From CAZKTF01 sp964555565 (GTDB lineage Bacteria; Planctomycetota; JAJSAM01; JAKLKS01), in NCBI GenBank assembly GCA_964555565.1, contig CAZKTF010000088.1:1-13852 (forward strand): a stretch of DNA of 13,852 nt, given 5' to 3'. The notes beneath the pieces are model-generated. The model searched no databases. It saw only the letters and a list, made by a program, of their open reading frames with translations, and was not told the DNA's origin. Positions 1 through 7,109 of this stretch are shown here, piece by piece. The position numbers and the translations under genes were made by a program. Every line of letters begins with the position of its first letter. Within the stretch, counting starts at the first letter, position 1.

Positions 1-62
1 CACCCCCCGAACCGGACAAATCCGTGAGCCCCTATGTCAGGAGGTCTGGACTCTCCAGGACA

Positions 63-80
63 CTGGGTGAGATCACCCGG
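63..80 (-). terminator. hairpin directly after the last accessory gene
   Basis: An inverted repeat (CTGGGTG, loop AGAT, CACCCGG on the plus strand) begins one base beyond the stop codon of the minus-strand gene that ends at 81. Seven pairs form, one of them G-T. There is no T-run after it, so it is at best a weak intrinsic terminator or an mRNA-end stabiliser. A second small hairpin (46-50 with 54-58, three-base loop) lies just beyond. Nothing else is recognisable in bases 1-80. Confidence 0.35.
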
Positions 81-485
81 CTAGGGCCTTGTGAACGGGA
101 TCCTCTCGGTGTCGAGGAGCATGTGGTTGGAGTCGTAGTACCGCGCGATGACCGTGAACGTTGACCCCGACGCGTAGGTCGGGAGGTCATCCGCGATGGT
201 GTCAGTGCCGCCAGCCGCACCGTTGTAGCTCTCCGAGTGGGTGTAGCGCACGGTCCTCTGGTTGGAGTCCTGGACCTCGAGCTCGACACCCCAATCCGCC
301 GAGTTCGTCGTTGCCACTGTCACTGAGAGGTAGCCGCCCGTAGGGTCCGTCACCCACGTCGCCGCCTGGTCTCTACCATCGCCATCGGCATCCGTCGCGT
401 ACGCGCGCCCTCCGCCCCACCCGAAGAAGGCCGCGAGGCCCGCAACCACACCAGCCCCGAGGAACACCCACTTGGAAGATCTCAT
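81..485 (-). CDS. small secreted protein, family A, copy 1
   Basis: A 134-residue protein of unknown function. Residues 1-30 are a signal peptide: basic start MRSSK, then a Gly/Ala/Val-rich hydrophobic core ending near AYA. The mature protein opens with an acidic DADGDGRDQ stretch, of the DxDxDG kind seen in calcium-binding loops. The rest alternates hydrophobic and polar residues as expected of a beta-sandwich, with landmarks WVTDPTGGYL, DDLP-YASG-FT and a C-terminal LLDTE-PFT-P. The ATG at 485 has a strong Shine-Dalgarno (GGAGGT, 7 nt spacing). It is a clear paralogue of the gene at 1052-1459, about 60% identical by eye in the mature part. It is last in a run of four minus-strand genes alternating with family B. 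I recognise no named family. Calcium binding is inferred from the motif only. Confidence 0.85.
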   Translation of the reverse strand: MRSSKWVFLGAGVVAGLAAFFGWGGGRAYATDADGDGRDQAATWVTDPTGGYLSVTVATTNSADWGVELEVQDSNQRTVRYTHSESYNGAAGGTDTIADDLPTYASGSTFTVIARYYDSNHMLLDTERIPFTRP

Positions 486-574
486 GTCCGATACCTCCCC
501 CGCGTCGGCGCCCTAATCGCCTGCAGTCGTCAACCACCTAGCACCTCGACACCGACTTCGTCTTCGCGAGCAAA

Positions 575-997
575 TCACAGGTTGATAGTCCCTGACGTGG
601 CCCAAGTCCATGTCTCTTCGCCGGCCGCGTTCTTGGTGTCGAAGTAGATGACCCAGTGGACGGTCTTTGCTCCCGAGGGGATGTCGCTGGAATCGTAGTA
701 CGACTTGCCGCCCCCTGGCTTGTCCTTCCCACTCTTCTTGTTCTTCGACTCCGACGGCAGCCCCTCGTCAAAACACCACTCGAAATGGATGCTCTGGTCG
801 AGTGGAGGATCGGGCTCGGTCGCCATGATCTGGAACTTCCCGTCCGGCCCCACTCCAGCAGAGACGCCCCGTCCCGCCGCGTTCGCGGTCCCCGTCGGAG
901 CGGGGGTGGTCCCGTTCATGGGCATCGTTACCGCGGCCGACGCCGCCGCCGCGAGCAGAGCCAAGATGATCGACACCCCCAAGAAGTGCCACCGCAT
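575..997 (-). CDS. small secreted protein, family B, copy 1
   Basis: A 140-residue protein of unknown function with a signal peptide ending near residue 21 (ASA). Mature landmarks are NGTTPAPTG, PDPPLDQSIHFEWCFDEG, a Lys/Gly-rich variable stretch after SKNK, then IPSGAKTVHWVIYFD and NAAGEETWTW near the C-terminus. The single cysteine (about residue 75, in EWCFDEG) is conserved in the paralogue at 1531-1950. The Trp-rich strands and short length suggest a compact beta domain. The ATG at 997 has an AAGGAG Shine-Dalgarno 7 nt upstream. It lies 54 bases after the family A gene at 1052-1459 and 89 bases before the one at 81-485. No family is recognised. Confidence 0.85.
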   Translation of the reverse strand: MRWHFLGVSIILALLAAAASAAVTMPMNGTTPAPTGTANAAGRGVSAGVGPDGKFQIMATEPDPPLDQSIHFEWCFDEGLPSESKNKKSGKDKPGGGKSYYDSSDIPSGAKTVHWVIYFDTKNAAGEETWTWATSGTINL

Positions 998-1051
998 CGT
1001 CGATCTCCTTTCCGGTCGACTCCCATCCGAGACACATGCAAGGCGATGCCA

Positions 1052-1459
1052 CTAGGGCTTGGTGAAGGGAACGCTCTCCGTGTCTAGGAGGCTGCGCCGT
1101 CGGTCGTAGTACTTCGCGACGATGGTGAATGACGCCCCAGACGCGTAACCCGGGAGGTCGTCCTTCATGTTGACACTCCCGCCGCCAGCCATGCCGTCCG
1201 CGCTGTTCGAGAAGATGCTGCCGATCACCTTGTTCGTGGAGTCCTTGACTTCAAGCTCGATCGCCCAATCGGTGCTGCTCGTCGTCGTCGCCGTCGCCAA
1301 GAGGTAGCCACCCGTCGCATCGGTGACCCAGACAGCAGTCTGGTCCCGACCGTCTCCGTCGCTGTCCGCCGCGATTGCGAGCCCGAGGCCCCACGCAACG
1401 ACGGCTGCGAGGACTCCGACGCCCACAACTCCGACGACCAGCTTCTTGGAGCCCTTCAT
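1052..1459 (-). CDS. small secreted protein, family A, copy 2
   Basis: A 135-residue paralogue of the gene at 81-485. Residues 1-31 form a signal peptide (MKGSKK, a long Val/Gly/Leu core, AIAA). The mature protein begins DSDGDGRDQ and keeps WVTDATGGYL, DWAIELEV, KDDLPGYASG and LLDTESVPFTKP; the region between the WAIELEV and DDLP motifs is the most divergent. A GTG at 1468 is in frame, but it overlaps the GAGGAGG Shine-Dalgarno, which is spaced 8 nt from the ATG at 1459, so I chose 1459. It follows the family B gene at 1531-1950 with a 71-base gap. Function unknown; putative Ca-binding acidic loop. Confidence 0.85.
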   Translation of the reverse strand: MKGSKKLVVGVVGVGVLAAVVAWGLGLAIAADSDGDGRDQTAVWVTDATGGYLLATATTTSSTDWAIELEVKDSTNKVIGSIFSNSADGMAGGGSVNMKDDLPGYASGASFTIVAKYYDRRRSLLDTESVPFTKP

Positions 1460-1530
1460 GACAACCACCTCCTCGGGTCCGATCTACAGTCTAGCACCTG
1501 GGTCACGGTTTGTGTTCGAGCGAGCGCTGT

Positions 1531-1950
1531 TCAGACATCCATCGTCCCTTCCACGGCCCAAGTCCAAACCTCCTCCCCAGCCGCGTTCATGACATCCCAG
1601 TAGATGATCCAGTGGACCTTCTTGGCTCCCGAGGGGATCTCTTGCCTGACGACCGTTGTATTGCCCTTCCTAGGAGCTGAAGCCGATGCTGACTTGTTCT
1701 TCGACTCGGTCGGCGTTCCTTCGTCGAAGCACCACTCGAAGTGCACGCTTGAATCGATCGGAGGATCCGGCTGCTGAACGGTGAACTTCAGCTTGCCTCC
1801 CTCCATGCCCGCAGAATAGCCTCTCCCGTTCCGGTTCGCGTTGCCCGTGGGTGCAGGCGTTGTCCCGTTCTTGGGGATCGTCACCGCGGCCAACGCCGCC
1901 GACGCCAAGAGCCCCTGGACAACGACCCCGGCAATGAAGTTCCTCCGCAT
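1531..1950 (-). CDS. small secreted protein, family B, copy 2
   Basis: A 139-residue paralogue of the gene at 575-997 and the first gene of the four-gene run. The frame stays open upstream to 2220, but the ATG at 1950 is preceded by AGGA with 8 nt spacing and starts a good signal peptide (MRRNF, hydrophobic core, ALAA). The upstream extension is Arg/Pro-rich and not protein-like. Conserved with copy 1: NGTTPAPTG, PDPP-D-S-HFEWCFDEG, ESKNK, IPSGAK-VHW-IY-D and NAAGEE-WTWA. The stretch after ESKNK (Ser/Ala-rich here, Lys/Gly-rich in copy 1) is the variable part. The only mature cysteine is C74. No known family is recognised. Confidence 0.83.
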   Translation of the reverse strand: MRRNFIAGVVVQGLLASAALAAVTIPKNGTTPAPTGNANRNGRGYSAGMEGGKLKFTVQQPDPPIDSSVHFEWCFDEGTPTESKNKSASASAPRKGNTTVVRQEIPSGAKKVHWIIYWDVMNAAGEEVWTWAVEGTMDV

Positions 1951-1996
1951 CAGGTTCGTCCTCGCGATCCTGAAACTCACATGACCTACCCCTCGG

Positions 1997-2026
1997 AACA
2001 TACCCAAGGCGCCGAGACGAACGCAA
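1997..2026 (-). promoter_or_regulatory. candidate promoter for the four-gene run
   Basis: On the minus strand, TTGCGT (2021-2026) and TATGTT (1997-2002) are separated by 18 bases. Each matches about four of six positions of the sigma-70 boxes. The -10 lies about 47 bases before the start at 1950. This is the best candidate in the 404-base stretch between that start and the tRNA. The rest of 1951-2217 holds no convincing gene; its open frames are Arg/Pro-rich and lack start signals. Confidence 0.3.
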
Positions 2027-2217
2027 GTGCATTCTCCGGGAGCAGCGACGAGGCGGAGGTGCGGGAGCTGCCCAACTTCCAGAGTCGCAGTGCGGGGGAG
2101 GCCGGTGGCGGGCTCGCGACCCGAGAGCCGCTCGCACATCGCACATCCTCGTGCGCAGGACACAACCTCGCGCGCCGTCCTTCGCCAGAGGGGGTGTAGC
2201 CCAATTTGTAGCCGTAG

Positions 2218-2265
2218 CAAACGACCTCAAACGACCCTAGATGCCGCAAACGACCCTAGATGCCG
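2218..2265. repeat. 19-bp tandem repeat near the tRNA
   Basis: Two perfect adjacent copies of CAAACGACCCTAGATGCCG occupy 2228-2246 and 2247-2265. A 9-base partial copy (CAAACGACC) sits at 2218-2226, and two bases of a further copy (CA) follow. There are no spacers, so this is not a CRISPR. It lies between the low-GC accessory genes and the 3' end of tRNA-Glu, about where an island boundary, recombinase arm sites or a regulatory protein's iterons would be. Function unknown. Confidence 0.8.
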
Positions 2266-2334
2266 CACGGGGAGGGCCTCCGGCGGGTCGCCCGAAGTCG
2301 CGCCCGGTGGCGGGGATCGGGCGCAAGTGCCTGC

Positions 2335-2354
2335 CCCGCGGGGGGAAGCGCGGG
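2335..2354 (-). terminator. hairpin after tRNA-Glu
   Basis: A six-pair GC stem (CCCGCG 2335-2340, CGCGGG 2349-2354, eight-base loop) starts immediately after the encoded CCA of the tRNA. A second seven-pair stem (2300-2306 with 2318-2324) follows. Neither has a T-run, in keeping with the other GC-rich hairpins in this window. Probable transcription end or 3' processing structure for the tRNA. Confidence 0.45.
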
Positions 2355-2432
2355 TGGTACCCCTAACCGGATTTGAACCGGTGTCGCAGCCTTGAGAGGG
2401 CTGTGTCCTAGACCGGGCTAGACGATAGGGGC
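2355..2432 (-). tRNA. tRNA-Glu, anticodon CTC
   Basis: A full cloverleaf can be folded by hand. The acceptor GCCCCTA pairs with TAGGGGT (first pair a G-U wobble). The D arm contains GTCTAG...GGAC. The anticodon stem CAGCC/GGCTG has loop CTCTCAA, giving anticodon CTC, which reads GAG. The variable loop is CGAC, and the T arm is ACCGG-TTCAAAT-CCGGT. The discriminator is A and the CCA is encoded (2355-2357). It resembles E. coli tRNA-Glu in layout, but with a D loop two bases longer. The lower-GC accessory stretch begins on its 3' side, where integrases usually insert. GltX, the enzyme that charges it, is encoded 3 kb away but in a separate unit. Confidence 0.95.
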
Positions 2433-2455
2433 ACCGGTCGCGGCGGAAGCCCCGG

Positions 2456-2484
2456 ATTGTCGCGGGGTCCGGGGGCGGGGTCAA
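2456..2484 (-). promoter_or_regulatory. sigma-70-type promoter of tRNA-Glu
   Basis: On the minus strand, TTGACC (2479-2484) and GACAAT (2456-2461) are 17 bases apart. The -10 is 23 bases before the first base of the tRNA, leaving room for a short 5' leader. The -35 matches five of six consensus positions and the -10 four of six. This is the clearest promoter in the window. Confidence 0.7.
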
Positions 2485-2741
2485 GGAAAGCGGCAGGCGA
2501 GGGCGTCGGCGCCGCTCCGTGCCACGGCACCGGCTCCGGGGGATCGGCCTCGCCGCCGGCGGGCGGCCGGCGACGGGAGCCTCCCGGGGGTGTCAGGCCC
2601 ACTTTACGCGGATCCGCTCCTGGCCTTACGGAGCCGGCCGCCGCCACGCCCGGCGGGATTGGATCGCGCCTTGCGTAACACCCGGTCGCCTCTCGTGTCC
2701 GGCATCAATGTCCGACGTGGGTAGACTCGCTGGAGGGTTCC
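2485..2741. other. intergenic region upstream of the large secreted gene
   Basis: With the tRNA promoter this fills the 309 bases between tRNA-Glu and the plus-strand gene at 2742. It is GC-rich, with short inverted repeats (for example around 2600-2640), and must carry the promoter of the divergent plus-strand gene. I could not find a convincing -35/-10 pair for that gene. No gene is supported here; the long open frames running through it in both directions are Arg/Gly-rich artefacts of base composition. Confidence 0.5.
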
Positions 2742-5666
2742 ATGTCCAACGCCCGGGGAATTCCCTGTTCGCTGCCGTTCCTCTTCTCGCTCCTGACCCT
2801 GGTCGCCCCCGCCTTCGGGGCAGACGCGCCCGCCGGGAGTGTGCCGCCTCCCGTGGAGAGCGAGAACCTCGTCCGGGCGATCCGCCCGAACGGGGACACG
2901 GTCGTGGGCGTCATCGACATGGCCTCCGACATGGACCGCATCCCCTTCCGGGCCGTGCCCGGGGCCCGCCTCGCCTTCACGGTCGAGGCGACGAAGGGCT
3001 CGGCGCTCCTCCCGAGCGTCGTGTTCCTCGGCGCCGATCGGCGCGAGGACCTCGCCGCGACCGCGGCGATGAAGGCGACGAAGGGGGGCCGCGCGGTCTC
3101 CCTGCGCGACTTCCTGTGCGACGCCTTCGGCCTCCGCTACCTGGAGATCCGCGGCGCCGGCGGGACCACGGGCGGCTGGACCCTCCGGATGCAGGTCAAG
3201 TCCCCGAAGTCGGCCTCCGGCGCGGGCGAACTCGCGGGCGGCGCGACGGCCGAGTTCCGCTTCACCGCCCCCGGCTCCGCCGAGGGGACGATCACCGTGA
3301 AGGCCGACCGCGGGAGCGCGGCGCGCCCGTCCTTCGCCGGTCTGGAAGGCCCCGACGGCGCCCCGATCCTCGTGGACCAGTTGCGGCAGGGCGCCTCGGG
3401 CTTCACGGCGCTCCACGTCCGCCTCGACCTCCCCGGCGAGTACGTGTTCCGCGTCTCCTCGCCGGCGGGTGCCGCCGGGGGGTTCCGCGTCTCCGCGCGC
3501 TGGAAGGAGCACCGCCTCCCGAGCCGCACGCTCGACGAGGCGACGGTCGTGGCCGACCCGGTCATCACCTCGCTGGAGCCCGCCGGAGGCATCACCTCCG
3601 AGTCCTTCCAGGCGACCCTGGAGGCGGACTTCGCGATGCCCAGCGCCTCGGTGGTCTTCCGCTCCGGCGGCTCCCGGATCACGATCCCGCCCGCGGCCGT
3701 GGCGGTCGCCGGCACGACGGTCTCCTTCTGGGTCGATCTCGTGGGCTTCCAGGCGGTCACCTACGACGTGAGCCTCGTCAACCCGGACGGGGGCGCGGGC
3801 CTCCTCCCGCGGTCCTTCGCCGTCGGGAACACGCAGGCCGCCCCCGTCTCGGTCGAGCCGGCCTTCGGCTACGACAACGAGGCGGCGCGCGTGACCGTCT
3901 CCGGCTCCTGGCTCCTCGCCTCCTCGACCGTGCAGCTCGTGCGCGGCGGCGCGGTCATCCCGGGCACCTCCGTCACGGGGAACGCCTCGGCGATCGCGGT
4001 CTCCTTCGACCTCTACGGCCGGGCCCGCGGCGCCTGGGACCTCTCGGTGCAGAACGCGGGCACGGGAGCGGCGACGCTCGCCGCGGCCTTCGAGGTCCGC
4101 AAGCCCCTCCCCGTGGTGACCTTCGTCGGGCCCTCCCACAACTTCGGCGGGTTCGTCGTGATCGCCGGGATCTCCGGGCAGCGGTTCGAGCCCGGGTCCT
4201 CCGTCTTCCTCCGGCGCGGCGGGGAGACGATCGACGCCACGGACGTCCTGGTCACGGGCTTCACCTCGATCACGGCGACCTTCGACACGACCGGGGCGAC
4301 CCCGGGAGCCTGGGACGTGGTCGTCCGCCTGCCCGACGGGCCCGAGGGCTTCCTCCCCGGCGGGTTCCGCGTGGGAGGCCCCGTCGCGGCGGCCTCCGCC
4401 GTCCTCGCCGCCAACGACCTCGCCGACGGCCCGCCGACGGTCCTGCGCAACCCCGACCGCGGGGAGTACCTCCTCGCGTGGATCGAGTCCGACGCCGGCG
4501 AGTCCTACTGGAGGGTGAAGGCGATCCGCATGGCGGACGACGGGAGTGCGCTCGGCGGCGCGGTGGTGGTCTCCACCTCGGGCGCCCCGGTGCCGAAGCG
4601 CGACCTGGCCGCGGCCTACGACTCCGGGAGCGGGCAGTACCTCCTCGTCTGGGCCGAGGTGCGCAACGTGACGCCCTCCGGCAGCGGCCATCCGACGGGG
4701 GAGTACGCGCAGGACCTCTGGGAGGTCTTCGCGCGGCGCCTCGCCGCGGCGAACCTCGCGGCGGCGGCCGACCCGGTCCAGGTCACCGACCACTCCTCCG
4801 ACGGGACCTGGTCCCTCGACGAGTTCGACAACACCCGGCCCTCCGTGGCCTCCGACGGGACGGCCGGCGCCTTCGCGGTGGCCTGGATGCGGGCCTACTC
4901 CGTCAAGGGCCTCGGCGGGGGTTCCTACGACGACTACGACGTCCTGCTCCGGACGCTGGCTCCGGCGGACGACGCGCTGGGCGCCCTCCAGACGGTGGCC
5001 GCGAGCGCCTGGCACGAGGGGGACCCCTGCCTCGCCTGGGACGCGACGGCCGGGCGTCTCCTCGTGGCCTTCAACGCCCGGGCCGCGAGCGACCTCGACC
5101 CCCTGGACGTCCACCTCGGCACGCCGGGGCAGACGGGCCTCGTCGCCGCCGGCGTCACCGACGACCTCGCCGACCCGCAGATCGCGGTGGACGGGAACAA
5201 CGGGCGGGTGCTCCTCTCCTGGACGCGGGTCCCCGGCGCGGGCGCCCGTTCCGTGGAGGCGGTGCTGGTCTCGGGGACGGACCTCGCGACGACGGTCGGG
5301 TCCTCCGTCTCCTTCGCGGCCTCGGACGGCGACACCCTCCTCGCGCGGCCGGCCTGGAGCGCCGCCGCGGGCGAGGGATACCTCACCTGGACGGAGCTCT
5401 CCAGCCTCGGCGACGCCTCGGTGCGCATGCAGCGCCTCGACACCTCGAGGGCCTCGGCGCTCGTGACCCTCGGCGAGGTGATCGAGACCTCGACCGGGAG
5501 CGGCGACGAGGCGGTCGGCGCGGTCCTCGCGGCCCCGGACGTGGACGAGGTCGCGGTGCTCTGGCTGAAGGGGCTCTCCTCCGGCAGCCTCGCCTATCCC
5601 CAGGGCTCGGTGTTCCCCGCGGGGCCCGTCCGCGGCGCCGAGGTCTGGCTGCAGCGGATGCGGTAG
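2742..5666 (+). CDS. large secreted PPC / IPT-TIG-like / beta-propeller protein
   Basis: A 974-residue exported protein. The ATG at 2742 has a GGAGG Shine-Dalgarno six bases upstream, and residues 1-26 form a signal peptide ending AFG before ADAPAG. Two beta-sandwich regions resembling bacterial pre-peptidase C-terminal (PPC) domains follow at about 42-155 and 160-265. Three IPT/TIG-like modules then start at about 273 (ITSLEPAGG), 366 (VSVEPAFGYDN) and 456 (VVTFVGPSHNFGG). From about 547 to the end I count seven repeats of roughly 60 residues, each with a core such as YLLAWIE, YLLVWAE, FAVAWMR, LLVAFNA, VLLSWTR, GYLTWTE and VAVLWLK, which suggests a seven-bladed propeller. No catalytic residues or sorting signal were recognised. 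It is likely a cell-surface or periplasmic binding protein. It is monocistronic and faces gltX tail to tail. Even longer frames overlap it on both strands but are Arg/Pro-rich without domains. Confidence 0.88.
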   Translation: MSNARGIPCSLPFLFSLLTLVAPAFGADAPAGSVPPPVESENLVRAIRPNGDTVVGVIDMASDMDRIPFRAVPGARLAFTVEATKGSALLPSVVFLGADRREDLAATAAMKATKGGRAVSLRDFLCDAFGLRYLEIRGAGGTTGGWTLRMQVKSPKSASGAGELAGGATAEFRFTAPGSAEGTITVKADRGSAARPSFAGLEGPDGAPILVDQLRQGASGFTALHVRLDLPGEYVFRVSSPAGAAGGFRVSARWKEHRLPSRTLDEATVVADPVITSLEPAGGITSESFQATLEADFAMPSASVVFRSGGSRITIPPAAVAVAGTTVSFWVDLVGFQAVTYDVSLVNPDGGAGLLPRSFAVGNTQAAPVSVEPAFGYDNEAARVTVSGSWLLASSTVQLVRGGAVIPGTSVTGNASAIAVSFDLYGRARGAWDLSVQNAGTGAATLAAAFEVRKPLPVVTFVGPSHNFGGFVVIAGISGQRFEPGSSVFLRRGGETIDATDVLVTGFTSITATFDTTGATPGAWDVVVRLPDGPEGFLPGGFRVGGPVAAASAVLAANDLADGPPTVLRNPDRGEYLLAWIESDAGESYWRVKAIRMADDGSALGGAVVVSTSGAPVPKRDLAAAYDSGSGQYLLVWAEVRNVTPSGSGHPTGEYAQDLWEVFARRLAAANLAAAADPVQVTDHSSDGTWSLDEFDNTRPSVASDGTAGAFAVAWMRAYSVKGLGGGSYDDYDVLLRTLAPADDALGALQTVAASAWHEGDPCLAWDATAGRLLVAFNARAASDLDPLDVHLGTPGQTGLVAAGVTDDLADPQIAVDGNNGRVLLSWTRVPGAGARSVEAVLVSGTDLATTVGSSVSFAASDGDTLLARPAWSAAAGEGYLTWTELSSLGDASVRMQRLDTSRASALVTLGEVIETSTGSGDEAVGAVLAAPDVDEVAVLWLKGLSSGSLAYPQGSVFPAGPVRGAEVWLQRMR

Positions 5667-5676
5667 ACGAGCGCGA

Positions 5677-5713
5677 GGCGGGCGGGAGGGGCGGCTAGGC
5701 CCCCCCGCCCGCC
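5677..5713. terminator. bidirectional GC-rich hairpin between converging genes
   Basis: GGCGGGCGG (5677-5685) pairs with CCGCCCGCC (5705-5713), and the stem continues inward through G-rich and C-rich runs with one bulged A. It starts 11 bases after the stop of the plus-strand gene and covers the last codons and stop of gltX (the TAG lies in the loop). Its symmetry suits termination from both sides. There is no T-run on either strand. Confidence 0.5.
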
Positions 5714-7092
5714 AGCGCCGCCGCCGCGCGGAGCCGCTCGACGGAGCGGTCCCGGCCGAGGATCTCCATCGTGTCGAACAGCGGCGGGCTCACCGCCGCG
5801 CCGGTGAGGGCCACGCGCACCGACTGGCCCACGGCCCTGAGCTCGAGGCCGCGCGCCGCGAGCCACTCCCCGGTCGCCCTCTCGAGGGCCGGGGCCTCGA
5901 AGGTCGGCGCCCCCTCGAGGAGGTCCGCCAGGTCGCGCAGCAGCGGCGCCGCCCCCGGGACGAGGAACTTCGCCCGCGCCTTCGGGTCGAACTCCGGGCG
6001 CTCGTCGTAGAAGGGCTTGAGGCCCTCCGCCAGGGCCACCAGCGTCGCGGCCCGCTCCTGGAGCGCCGCGAGGGCGCGGCGGAGGAACGGCGCCGCCGGG
6101 TCGCGGCCCCGCGCCTCCAGGAACGGGCGCACCCGCGCGGCCAGCTCCTCGAGGGAGAGCCGCCTCATGATGCGGCCGTTCACCCACTCGAGCTTCCGCA
6201 CGTCGAACACCGCCGCCGAGGAGCCGACTTCCTCCAGGCTGAAGAGCCGCTCGAGCTCCTCGCGGGTGAACTCCTCCTGGTCCCCGTGCGACCAGCCCAG
6301 GCGCGCGAGGTGGGAGAGCATCGCCTCGGGCAGGAACCCCAGGTCGCGGAAGGCGAGCACCCCCACGGCGCCGTGGCGCTTCGACAGCCTCTTCCCGTCG
6401 GGCCCGTGGATCATCGGGACGTGGGCGAACTCGGGGGGGGTCGCGCCGAAGAGCCGGTAGAGGTGGATCTGCTTCGGGGTGTTGGCGAGGTGGTCGTTCC
6501 CGCGGATGACGTGGGAGATCCGCATGTCGATGTCGTCCACCACCACGCAGAAGTTGTAGGTGCAGGTCCCGTTGGCGCGGGCGATGACGAAGTCGTCCAG
6601 CTCGGCGTTCCGGGTGCGGATCTCGCCGAGGATCCGGTCGCGGAACACGACCTCGCCGTCCTGGGGGAGCCGCGCGCGGAGGACGAAGGGGACGCCCTCG
6701 GGGAGCGTCCGGTCGCGGCAGGTCCGCTCGTAGCGGTAGGGGCGCTTCGCGGCCTCGGAGGCCCTGCGGCGCGCCTCCAGCTCCTCCACGGTGCAGGCGC
6801 ACCGGTAGGCCCCGCCCTCGCCGAGGAGCCGGTCCGCCCAGGCGCGGTACAGGGGCTTCCGCTCGCTCTGGTAGAAGGGCCCCTCGTCGGGGCTGAGCCC
6901 CAGCCACGCGAAGCCCTCGAGGATCCCCCGCACCGCCTCCTGGCGGTTGCGCTCCTCGTCGGTGTCCTCGATCCGGAGGACCCAGGCGCCGCCCTTGGCC
7001 CGGGCGAACAGGTGGTTGAACAGCGCCGAGCGGGCGCTCCCCACGTGCAGGTCCCCGGTGGGGCTCGGCGCGAAGCGGACGCGGACGGTCAT
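5695..7092 (-). CDS. gltX: glutamyl-tRNA synthetase
   Basis: A 465-residue class I aminoacyl-tRNA synthetase that attaches glutamate to tRNA-Glu in the cytoplasm, at normal length for the bacterial family. The N-terminus RVRFAPSPTGDLHVGSARS carries the HIGH-type motif (HVGS, 16-19). FNHLFA and RIEDTD follow, then a zinc-type cluster C98, C100, Y121, C125. The KMSKS-type loop is KRLSK (234-238) within HGPDGKRLSKRHG, and the C-terminal part is the helical anticodon-binding region. I start at the ATG at 7092 because the family begins here, although the frame is open upstream. No clear Shine-Dalgarno precedes it. The lipoprotein gene ends 17 bases upstream, so translation is probably coupled. Whether it discriminates tRNA-Glu from tRNA-Gln cannot be judged by eye. 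Confidence 0.97.
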   Translation of the reverse strand: MTVRVRFAPSPTGDLHVGSARSALFNHLFARAKGGAWVLRIEDTDEERNRQEAVRGILEGFAWLGLSPDEGPFYQSERKPLYRAWADRLLGEGGAYRCACTVEELEARRRASEAAKRPYRYERTCRDRTLPEGVPFVLRARLPQDGEVVFRDRILGEIRTRNAELDDFVIARANGTCTYNFCVVVDDIDMRISHVIRGNDHLANTPKQIHLYRLFGATPPEFAHVPMIHGPDGKRLSKRHGAVGVLAFRDLGFLPEAMLSHLARLGWSHGDQEEFTREELERLFSLEEVGSSAAVFDVRKLEWVNGRIMRRLSLEELAARVRPFLEARGRDPAAPFLRRALAALQERAATLVALAEGLKPFYDERPEFDPKARAKFLVPGAAPLLRDLADLLEGAPTFEAPALERATGEWLAARGLELRAVGQSVRVALTGAAVSPPLFDTMEILGRDRSVERLRAAAALAGGGA

Positions 7093-7109
7093 GCGGGCGG
7101 GAGGGGCCG

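Larger units (their letters stand above)
81..1950 (-). repeat. duplicated two-gene cassette (B-A)-(B-A)
   Basis: Two diverged copies of one module lie head to tail: 1052-1950 (B2 then A2) and 81-997 (B1 then A1). Both protein pairs are clear paralogues. The B-to-cassette spacers also share a short block: CTAGCACCT occurs both at about 538-546 and at about 1492-1500. This points to duplication of the whole cassette rather than of single genes. The divergence (about 60% identity in family A) shows the duplication is not recent. Confidence 0.75.

Noticed and set aside
1..35. Possible second att copy resembling the tRNA 3' end (GAACCGGA, CCCCTAT)
   Set aside because: Only short scattered similarity in rearranged order; no contiguous match to the tRNA end.
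1951..2220. N-terminal extension of the family B gene to 2220
   Set aside because: The added residues are Arg/Pro-rich and would bury the signal peptide. The ATG at 1950 has its own Shine-Dalgarno and aligns with the paralogue's start.
2218..2265. Possible CRISPR array
   Set aside because: Only two full copies, with no spacers and no cas genes. The nearby-looking RecB/Cas4-like nuclease is 6.7 kb away in another operon.
2604..5114. Long minus-strand frame of 836 codons opposite the secreted gene
   Set aside because: Antisense shadow produced by high GC; the composition is dominated by Arg, Gly, Glu and His, with no recognisable motif.
2519..5698. Very long plus-strand frame (about 1059 codons) overlapping the large secreted gene
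   Set aside because: It is Arg/Pro/Gly-rich, has no signal peptide or domains, and simply shadows the 974-residue gene, which has a Shine-Dalgarno, a signal peptide and repeated domains.
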